From contig NZ_CP058348.1 in the NCBI RefSeq assembly GCF_013752535.1, positions 3,224,001-3,288,000 of the forward strand: a stretch of DNA of 64,000 nucleotides. Direction: 5' to 3'. Made by a program: the position numbers and the translations under genes. Numbering within the stretch: position 1 is the stretch's first letter; every line of letters starts with the position of its first letter. The notes under the pieces were generated by a model that was given only the letters and a program-made list of their open reading frames with translations, did no database searches and was not told the DNA's origin. This DNA is from Bdellovibrio sp. KM01 (GTDB lineage: Bacteria > Bdellovibrionota > Bdellovibrionia > Bdellovibrionales > Bdellovibrionaceae). Positions 57,800 to 64,000 of this stretch are shown in pieces.

Positions 57800-59515
57800 T
57801 TACTGGGCAACAGCCCAAGATACCTGCAAGTTCGGTTTTCCGGCAATGTCTACAACAGCGACGCTCAAGTTTTGATTGATCCAGCGGACGATCATTTCTT
57901 TTTCAGAATTCGTCAGTTCTGGGTTGTGAAAACGGAAATCAAATTCTGATAGTGGCAAACTAAAGCTCATGGATTTCTCTTTGCCTTTGGAATTTTTCAA
58001 TTCGATTTCCAAATTCACGAAGTTTTTCTTTTTGCCAGGCTCTTCCACTTTGTATCTTGTGGTGGTTGTGCCGACAAAAAAGTCTTTCCACTCTTCATCA
58101 CTTAATTCCATATTCAATTTGTTCGCGCGCATTTTGAAATGCGGCGAGTGAGACAGAACATAGGATTGGAACATGGAGCTTGAAAGCTTCCAGTCGTACG
58201 CCACTGGCAACGTGCAGTGGTATCCCTCTGGAAATTCCACAACACGTATATTGCGACTGTCAATTTTCATCACTTTATTTGAAATCTTTTGTGCATTGAT
58301 CGCATACGGAACCATGAAATCGTGATCTGTGGCCCAAATCATCACAGGTTCAGAAACGTCTTTATAGTAGGGCCAAAAGTTGTTCAATCCCCAGAAGTCT
58401 TCACTGTCTTTCATTCCTGGCGGCAATTTCACAGAATTGATGTACGAAAGACCACCATGATAGGTTCTGACCACTTCGGAAACTGCTTTGTGAATGAATT
58501 TAAAGCTGTCGTATTGAACCACTCCCGGCAATTTTTCTTCGATACCGCGCAGACGACGACGTCCCCACAAATCGATAAAGGCCGAGCGAGTTCCACTGTT
58601 CGTTAAACTTTCCATCGTCTCTTTCAAATTAATCACCGGGCACAATGCCAAGAAACTTTGAATCAACGGAGAACCAGCTGGAGAGTTGTACTTGTTCAAT
58701 AATGAAGAGAACAAAACTCCAGGCCCACCCAAGCTCATCCCCATGATATGAACGCTATCCACCACGCGAGACAAAGGTTCTGTGGGATTTCGAAGCATCT
58801 GGGCGATCAAGATATTTTGAATTCCTTCATCATATCCGCCGAATGAAAACTGATTGTTGTTCGCAATGAAATCTGCACTGGTAAGGTTTTCGAGTAACAA
58901 AACATTGAATGGTGATTGTTCAAATAACATCATCATCCAGGCACGTTCAGGTCTGAAGTCCTCGATACTCGAAAAAATTCCCGAACGGAAAATCACTAAC
59001 GGACGACGTTTGGAATCCCCCTTTAAAGCTAGCAATCCTTTCAGCTTCACGTTCCCCGGAAGATTAATAACCACGCGGCGAAGAAACGGATGCTCGTAGG
59101 CGTTGTAACGCATCGTCAGATAACGACGTACATTCACCATCTCGCCCAAGTCTTCTGTCTGCAATTGCGAGCCACACTCTTGTAGGTACTTCTGCATCAA
59201 TCCACCTTGAAGTTGCGCAGAAACTGCAACGCGAGGATCTTGTAAACGGGAGGCCCACACTGAGATGTTGCAATTGTCAGTGACGGACTGTCCCTCCCCT
59301 GTTGGCGTCCAGCCTAGGATACCTTCGAATAGAAAGTTCAAAACTGCTGGATAACGCCCCGGGGCGTCGGCAAGAATAGGGTTATCTATTGCTGGAAACC
59401 AGATTCGAGGGCTTTGAAACTGCTCGATAAACGCCTGCTGAGGTGATGCAGGTTTCTGTGCAAAAGTGAAAAATGGAAATGCGCTGATGATGAGAACCAT
59501 TAGAGAACGAGACAT
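57800..59515 (-). CDS. Secreted alpha/beta-hydrolase
   Basis: 571 residues from the ATG at 59515, which starts a signal peptide (SLMVLIISAFPFFTFA|QKP). An ATG at 59551 adds 12 residues and is also possible; the frame runs open to 59764 over the divergent gdh start. Hydrolase features: nucleophile GMSLGGPG, acid ATDHDFMVP and His EGYHCTLPV, in proper order. A C-terminal extension of about 150 residues is unfamiliar. Substrate unknown: an ester or lipid is likely given the adjacent oxidoreductase gene. Confidence 0.82.
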   Translation of the reverse strand: MSRSLMVLIISAFPFFTFAQKPASPQQAFIEQFQSPRIWFPAIDNPILADAPGRYPAVLNFLFEGILGWTPTGEGQSVTDNCNISVWASRLQDPRVAVSAQLQGGLMQKYLQECGSQLQTEDLGEMVNVRRYLTMRYNAYEHPFLRRVVINLPGNVKLKGLLALKGDSKRRPLVIFRSGIFSSIEDFRPERAWMMMLFEQSPFNVLLLENLTSADFIANNNQFSFGGYDEGIQNILIAQMLRNPTEPLSRVVDSVHIMGMSLGGPGVLFSSLLNKYNSPAGSPLIQSFLALCPVINLKETMESLTNSGTRSAFIDLWGRRRLRGIEEKLPGVVQYDSFKFIHKAVSEVVRTYHGGLSYINSVKLPPGMKDSEDFWGLNNFWPYYKDVSEPVMIWATDHDFMVPYAINAQKISNKVMKIDSRNIRVVEFPEGYHCTLPVAYDWKLSSSMFQSYVLSHSPHFKMRANKLNMELSDEEWKDFFVGTTTTRYKVEEPGKKKNFVNLEIELKNSKGKEKSMSFSLPLSEFDFRFHNPELTNSEKEMIVRWINQNLSVAVVDIAGKPNLQVSWAVAQ

Positions 59516-59627
59516 AGGTCTAATTGTGTGGAAAAAGAACCACCGAGTCATCAGCTTTTTTCCCGAGTGACACTGAGTATTTACTTCATTAAACTGCCAG
59601 CGTGTATTTTTAAGGAGACACATTAAC

Positions 59628-60902
59628 ATGGACCACAAGATTGAGCCCCTGTACGACGGGCCGTTGTTCAGAAACGCTATCCAAACTCTAGATGAATCCG
59701 CAAAAATTATTAACTGTGACCCGAACGTTCTTGAGCGTCTAAAACGCCCTCGTCGTTGCATCACGGTTTCCGTTCCAGTTCGTATGGACGACTACTCTGT
59801 GAAAGTATTCACAGGCTACCGTGTTCAGTACTCTCCTACATTGGGACCCTACAAGGGCGGTATTCGTTATCACCAAAACGTAGATCTTCAAGAAGTTGTG
59901 GGTCTTGCGGCTTTGATGACTTTCAAAAACTCTGTTCTTGGTCTTCCATTGGGTGGCGCAAAAGGTGGTATCACTGTTGATCCAACTAAATTGTCACGCA
60001 CTGAAAAACAAAATCTAACTCGTCGTTATGCTTCTGAGATTGGCCCATTCGTTGGACCAACTAAAGACATCCCAGCTCCAGACGTGGGCACGGATCCACA
60101 AACTATGGCTTGGTTCATGGACACTTACTCTCAAGAGCAAGGCGGCTTTGCACAACCGGGTGTTGTAACTGGTAAACCAGTTGAAATCGGTGGATCTTTG
60201 GGTCGTAACCACGCAACTGGTTTGGGTGTGGTTTACGTAGCTGAAAAAGCTTTCGAAGTTTGCAAAATGAACATGAAAGATTCCACTATCGCGATCCAAG
60301 GATTCGGTAACGTGGGTTCCTTCGCGGCTAAATTTGCTTACGATCGTGGCGCACGCATCGTTGCAGTTTCTGACGTTTCCGGTGGTATCTTCAACGGTGA
60401 CGGTCTTGATATCCCTGAAGTACTTGAGTACATCAAAGCTCACAAGTTCTTGAAGGGTTATCCAAAAGCAACACCAATCAGCAATGAAGATTTGCTTGAA
60501 GTTAAATGTGATGCTTTGTTCCCTTGCGCTCTTGAGAACCAAATCGACACTCACAACGCTGAAAAAATCCAAGCGAAAATCATCGTTGAAGGTGCGAACG
60601 GTCCTATCACGAATGCAGCTACAAAAATTCTTTCTAAACGTGGTGTGTTCATCGCTCCAGACGTTATCGCCAATGGTGGCGGCGTAATCGTATCTTACTT
60701 TGAATGGGTTCAAGACACGATGGCGTTGTTCTGGGATGAAGACGAAGTAAATGCTAAGTTGAAAACTCTTATCACTAAAGCTTTCGACAAAGGTTACGCA
60801 ATGTCGAAAGAAAAGAACGTGGATATGAGATCTGCTGCGATGGCGGTTTCTGTTCAACGTCTCGAGAAAGCGATGCTTTTGAGAGGTCTTTACCCTCGCT
60901 AG
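59628..60902 (+). CDS. gdhA: Glutamate dehydrogenase
   Basis: 424 residues. Interconverts glutamate and 2-oxoglutarate plus ammonia. The active-site block PYKGGIRYHQNV and LPLGGAKGGITVDP (catalytic Lys) and DIPAPDVGT are typical, as is the Rossmann motif IQGFGNVGSFAA and EGANGPIT. The length and IPAPDVGT form match the GudB/RocG-type NAD enzymes more than the E. coli NADP form. AAGGAGA is eight bases before the ATG. A strong terminator follows. In a protein-digesting predator it would burn glutamate; that role is inferred. Confidence 0.94.
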   Translation: MDHKIEPLYDGPLFRNAIQTLDESAKIINCDPNVLERLKRPRRCITVSVPVRMDDYSVKVFTGYRVQYSPTLGPYKGGIRYHQNVDLQEVVGLAALMTFKNSVLGLPLGGAKGGITVDPTKLSRTEKQNLTRRYASEIGPFVGPTKDIPAPDVGTDPQTMAWFMDTYSQEQGGFAQPGVVTGKPVEIGGSLGRNHATGLGVVYVAEKAFEVCKMNMKDSTIAIQGFGNVGSFAAKFAYDRGARIVAVSDVSGGIFNGDGLDIPEVLEYIKAHKFLKGYPKATPISNEDLLEVKCDALFPCALENQIDTHNAEKIQAKIIVEGANGPITNAATKILSKRGVFIAPDVIANGGGVIVSYFEWVQDTMALFWDEDEVNAKLKTLITKAFDKGYAMSKEKNVDMRSAAMAVSVQRLEKAMLLRGLYPR

Positions 60903-60910
60903 TTTCAAAA

Positions 60911-60940
60911 AGGTGGGTTTCAAAACCCACCTTTTTTTTT
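60911..60940 (+). terminator. Rho-independent terminator of gdhA
   Basis: AGGTGGGTTT/AAACCCACCT ten-bp stem, then eight T. Confidence 0.93.
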
Positions 60941-60976
60941 GCCTTTTTCTGTATTTATTTTTGGAGTGTTTTTCTC

Positions 60977-61963
60977 ATGCGTCCTTGGCTTCTGCTTCCT
61001 CCTAAACTCGCCCATGATATTAACGGTTACGCGCTTCCTTTACTTTCTTATCTTCACGGCAAAAAAACTCCCCATTGGAACTCCTTCACCTGGAGAAACA
61101 TGACATTTCCAAATCCTTTGGGCATTGCGGGTGGCGTGGATAAAGATGCGGAACACTTGAGTGACTGGTGGAGATTGGGATGTGGTTTCGTAGAAGTCGG
61201 GACCGTCACTCCTCAGCCGCAAGCTCCAAATCCGGGTAAAATCATGGATCGCGACATGAAGCTGACGGCAATGTGGAATAAAATGGGCTTCCCCAGCCAC
61301 GGTGCTGATGAAGTATTTTATAATCTTGCTTCTTACGCTCCGAACTTTAGGACTCCGGTCTTTGTAAATATCGGGAAAAATCGCCAGACGCCAAATCACC
61401 ACGCAGTGAATGATTATCTTGAGCTGGTCGATAAGCTTCGCCCTTGGGCTGATGCTTTCGTGGTGAATATCTCGAGCCCAAACACGGCGGGTCTTCGCGA
61501 GCTGCAAAAAAAAGAAAACTTGGGTGCTTTGCTGAAGCCTATCTTGGATCGAGTCTCCCACTATGAGCCAACTCCTGTCTTGGTCAAATTGAGCCCCGAT
61601 ATGGGCGAAGAAGGACTTGCCGAAGCCGTCGCAAACTGCCAGGAAATTGGAGTGGATGGCTTCGTGTTAACAAACACGACCTTGATGAGACCAAATGGAT
61701 GTCGTTTTCCTAATGAAGGCGGCCTGTCAGGTGCGCCATTAAAGAACCTATCTCAACGCGCACTTCAAATTGCTGTTGAAACTTTAGGCAAAAAGCGTCA
61801 AGGAATGCTATTAGTAAGCGCCGGAGGGGTCTTAACTCCGGAAGATGTCTTTGAAAGATTGCAAATGGGCGCAGATCTTGTTCAAATTTACTCTGCACTT
61901 GTATTTCATGGACCAAGCTTTTTCCATGATGTGGCAGCTGGAAGGAAAAATGTCGGAAGATAG
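60977..61963 (+). CDS. pyrD: Dihydroorotate dehydrogenase (quinone), class 2
   Basis: 328 residues. FMN enzyme of pyrimidine synthesis. NPLGIAGGVDKDAE, MGFPSHGAD, VFVNIGKN, NISSPNTAGLRELQ (catalytic Ser), LVKLSPDM, NTTLMRP, and the C-terminal SAGGVLTPED with GADLVQIYSALVFHGP all fit PyrD. The N-terminal helices are shorter than in E. coli, but the class 2 serine makes it the membrane-linked, quinone-using type. Overlaps mutT by 14 bases. Confidence 0.93.
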   Translation: MRPWLLLPPKLAHDINGYALPLLSYLHGKKTPHWNSFTWRNMTFPNPLGIAGGVDKDAEHLSDWWRLGCGFVEVGTVTPQPQAPNPGKIMDRDMKLTAMWNKMGFPSHGADEVFYNLASYAPNFRTPVFVNIGKNRQTPNHHAVNDYLELVDKLRPWADAFVVNISSPNTAGLRELQKKENLGALLKPILDRVSHYEPTPVLVKLSPDMGEEGLAEAVANCQEIGVDGFVLTNTTLMRPNGCRFPNEGGLSGAPLKNLSQRALQIAVETLGKKRQGMLLVSAGGVLTPEDVFERLQMGADLVQIYSALVFHGPSFFHDVAAGRKNVGR

Positions 61964-62408
61964 TGTTGAGTTAAAACCAAGAAAACCAAAAATCCGCAAG
62001 GGTCATTGGATTCCCGTCGTTGCAGGCTTTCTGCGCAAAGACGGAAAGATCTTGGTCGGCCAACGCCCCGAAAATAATTCCTTAGCTGGGCAATGGGAAT
62101 TTCCCGGTGGAAAAATCGAAAGTGGTGAGACACCTGAACAAGCTTTGGCTCGTGAACTCGACGAGGAGCTTGGTATTGAAGCTGAAGTCGGCGACCTAAA
62201 ACTAGCGTGCACTCATTCTTATGGAGATGTAGGGATTCTCATATTATTTTATGAAATCCTATATTGGAAAGGCGAACCTCGCGCCAAACATCACATGATG
62301 CTTGAGTGGATACATCCGGAAGAACTAAAACACCGTAATATCCCCGAAGCCAATCGTAAGATTCTGAACAGAATCTACAAAGCCCTGGGACTTGAATGGC
62401 CAAAATAA
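61950..62408 (+). CDS. mutT: MutT-like Nudix hydrolase
   Basis: 152 residues from the ATG at 61950 with AAGGA upstream. The Nudix box is complete: GGKIESGETPEQALARELDE followed by ELGIE (GX5EX7REUXEEXGU). WEFPGG and VVAGFLRKDGKILVGQRP fit MutT, which hydrolyses 8-oxo-dGTP. It overlaps pyrD by 14 bases at its start and the next gene by 13 at its end, so the three genes are co-translated. Confidence 0.9.
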   Translation: MSEDSVELKPRKPKIRKGHWIPVVAGFLRKDGKILVGQRPENNSLAGQWEFPGGKIESGETPEQALARELDEELGIEAEVGDLKLACTHSYGDVGILILFYEILYWKGEPRAKHHMMLEWIHPEELKHRNIPEANRKILNRIYKALGLEWPK

Positions 62409-63511
62409 TCCTCGTTAGTACCAAAGTTCAAAGCACGACATGGCAGCTGGCTCAAGCATTGCGCTCCCAACAACATGAAGTAACAGTACTAACCAGTTAT
62501 GGCGACGTCCCTCCAGAAACAACTAACGGCATTGAATTCATGGCCTATTTTAAAAAGTGGTCTGTACTGGAAGGTTTAAAAATCATTCCGGGTCTTTTCG
62601 GAATGCAGCCTCATATTTTACACCTGATTTTAGACGATGATCGCATGAACGCAGCCCAGGTGATTTTGTCGACTTTCGCAAAATCCCATCCCAGCTGTGT
62701 GCTGACGACATCTTTATTGCACATCAAACGCGGTCTGAAAAAATCCAATCCCGTTCGTTATCTGGTCGAGGAAAGTGACATCATCACTTTTCCGACAGTC
62801 GAATCATTGGCACAATTGCGTGGCCTCAACGTCCGCTCGACAAAACAAGGTCGCGGTATTTTGCCACCGGCTTTAGATTTTAAAAATCAACAGCAGCAAT
62901 TGGGTGCTTTGGATGAAGACGAAGTTTCCTTGCTATCAAATATCCAAGATAAAGAATTTTTCGTCCTGCCCTTTCGTGAAGGCCGCTTTAATCCCGAGTC
63001 CGATCGTTTTGCCCGTTTAAAAATGCTGGCTCGTCGTCATAAAGTCGTCTTGTGGGGCAGCTATTCCCACTGGTCCCTGCGCGAAAGAAAACACTTCGCC
63101 AACTGGATGGAAAAAAACGGTTGCGGTGACCGCTGGGTGGTGACCGGAGAAATCTCCCCTCATCTATCCAGAATTCTATTAGAGAAATCTGTCGCTTTCG
63201 TGATGGCGGGGCAGTCTTTTACGCCTGTGGAAATGACTGAGTATTATATGCGCGCGATCCAGGCGAAATCGACTTTGATCTTGGATTCCAAACAGACCAG
63301 CGTGCACGCGGATCTTTGGAAAAACACTGTGAATTGCTGGGTACTGAATGCCGACAGTTTACACAAGGATCTGGTTAAACTTTTAGAGCGTACAAATTTA
63401 TCGTTACCCGAAGCCCTCTCTGAAGACTGGGCACAAAGCAGTCATATTGTTGATTCATCCATGAATGAATTAAACCGACTGTACAATCGGGCCTTGGCTT
63501 CTGCCAGATAG
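62396..63511 (+). CDS. Glycosyltransferase-like protein
   Basis: 371 residues. The N-terminal part looks like a GT-B Rossmann domain (MAKIILVSTKVQSTTWQLAQ, RSQQHEVTVLTSYGD), followed by a second domain with VVLWGSYSHWS, WVVTGEISPHLSRILL and a loop with SFTPVEMTEYYMRAIQAKST at the place of the donor-binding E-x7-E region of GT4 enzymes. The motif match is weak, so a non-catalytic or divergent transferase is possible. Starts inside mutT. Followed 18 bases later by another such gene. Confidence 0.65.
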   Translation: MAKIILVSTKVQSTTWQLAQALRSQQHEVTVLTSYGDVPPETTNGIEFMAYFKKWSVLEGLKIIPGLFGMQPHILHLILDDDRMNAAQVILSTFAKSHPSCVLTTSLLHIKRGLKKSNPVRYLVEESDIITFPTVESLAQLRGLNVRSTKQGRGILPPALDFKNQQQQLGALDEDEVSLLSNIQDKEFFVLPFREGRFNPESDRFARLKMLARRHKVVLWGSYSHWSLRERKHFANWMEKNGCGDRWVVTGEISPHLSRILLEKSVAFVMAGQSFTPVEMTEYYMRAIQAKSTLILDSKQTSVHADLWKNTVNCWVLNADSLHKDLVKLLERTNLSLPEALSEDWAQSSHIVDSSMNELNRLYNRALASAR

Positions 63512-63528
63512 TCTTTTAATCTTTATTC

Positions 63529-64000
63529 ATGTTCGCGAAAAAATCCGCACTGCCGGAATCTCTTAACATTTGCCTGACCTCGCATCGTTTTCCGATTCTT
63601 AGTCGGGCAACTGATCATGGTTTTTTGTGGCCTATCGCTCGCGGCCTGGCTCGCGAGGGACATAAGGTCACGGTTATTTCCGCGAACTCCCCTTTAAAAA
63701 AACCTGAAGTGACCCGCGATGGTGTTCGCGTGTTTTATCTGAACGAGGGTGAAAAAAATCTTGCTCACTTGCGCTTTCAAATGGCGGTTCGTCAAAAGTT
63801 CATGCAGCTTCACCGCGAAACACCGTTTCACATTGTGCATTCGATTGATAAATCGGGTTATCGCATCGGCAATCGTAAAAAAGATCTGAAAGTGGCAGTC
63901 GCTTACGACGTGGAAGCCACGCAAATGTCACAATTGTTTGCGATCCTGGCGATGAAGCAGGAAACCTTGCCAAGTATTCTGACGACGGGCCTTGCGACAG
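63529..64000 (+). CDS. Glycosyltransferase family 4, N-terminal part (truncated by window end)
   Basis: 157 codons are visible from the ATG at 63529 to the right edge, without a stop. The opening ICLTSHRFPILSRATDHGFLWPI, quoted in parts as LTSHRFPILSR and GFLWPIARGLAREGHKVTVIS, is the acceptor-binding Rossmann domain of GT4 enzymes with the usual G-H-K-V-T-V strand, then DGVRVFYL and FHIVHSIDKSGY. It follows the previous glycosyltransferase-like gene by 17 bases, so a surface-sugar operon probably continues to the right. Confidence 0.8.
   Translation, partial: MFAKKSALPESLNICLTSHRFPILSRATDHGFLWPIARGLAREGHKVTVISANSPLKKPEVTRDGVRVFYLNEGEKNLAHLRFQMAVRQKFMQLHRETPFHIVHSIDKSGYRIGNRKKDLKVAVAYDVEATQMSQLFAILAMKQETLPSILTTGLAT

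Noticed and set aside
59516-59764. N-terminal extension of the secreted hydrolase
   Set aside because: Runs across the divergent gdhA start and would bury the signal peptide.
60015-60923. 302-codon minus-strand frame opposite glutamate dehydrogenase
   Set aside because: Antisense shadow of a clearly functional gene; no ribosome site or protein-like composition.

Overview
This 64 kb window looks like chromosomal DNA of a predatory or predator-related member of the Bdellovibrionota, most likely Bdellovibrio or a close relative. That is an inference from content: a very long repetitive phage-fibre-like secreted protein, paired TIGR02147-type regulators, an FHA-GGDEF diguanylate cyclase of the DgcB type, many secreted proteins and lipoproteins of unknown function, and dense coding on both strands. 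I see no rRNA, tRNA, CRISPR array, insertion sequence or prophage module. The gene density and base composition are even except for one GC-rich inverted-repeat element at 30785-30968.

Layout. 1-4.8 kb: end of a cysteine-rich protein, dihydrolipoyl dehydrogenase, a probable outer-membrane protein, and a FadI-like thiolase divergent from a TetR regulator across a perfect operator-like palindrome. 4.9-10 kb: secreted C11 (clostripain-family) peptidase, an unrecognised secreted protein and a von Willebrand A lipoprotein. 10-12.2 kb: a tight operon PhoH/PIN ATPase - MaoC hydratase - BLUF blue-light sensor. 12.4-16 kb: PilZ protein, TonB-like protein, MsrB, outer-membrane barrel, HExxH lipoprotein. 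16-19.5 kb: a repeat-rich intergenic region with a sigma54-type promoter ahead of an ECF sigma / membrane anti-sigma / periplasmic sensor / STAS-like operon. 19.5-26.4 kb: two large secreted repeat proteins, one a 1556-residue fibre-like candidate adhesin. 27-32 kb: two TIGR02147 regulators, a Ser/Thr kinase, and a convergent FHA-GGDEF cyclase with a near-consensus promoter placed so that its mRNA would be leaderless.

32-42.7 kb is the metabolic centrepiece: a maltoporin divergent from an operon encoding a secreted pullulanase, a fused maltose-binding protein/permease (MalE-MalF in one chain), MalG, MalK, a secreted animal-type alpha-amylase and a ROK sugar kinase. A phosphoglucose isomerase lies just downstream on the other strand. 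Together they would depolymerise starch or glycogen outside the cytoplasm, import maltodextrin, phosphorylate glucose and feed glycolysis.

42.8-64 kb: hemerythrin-like protein, Pgi, metallophosphoesterase, coiled-coil protein, the OhrR/Ohr peroxide pair with a double operator, PfkB kinase, RlmN, a four-gene operon (heptose-7-phosphate kinase, DOPA-dioxygenase-like, APH(6)-like kinase, small secreted protein), an AlkB-like dioxygenase, trypsin-like protease, Tat-exported GMC oxidoreductase with a secreted alpha/beta hydrolase, glutamate dehydrogenase, PyrD-MutT, and two glycosyltransferase-like genes, the last cut by the window end. Several short dispersed intergenic repeat families (a GGTACGGAC element, an ACTCCGGC hairpin, a CGCGAAAATCG tract) recur between genes and are reported separately.
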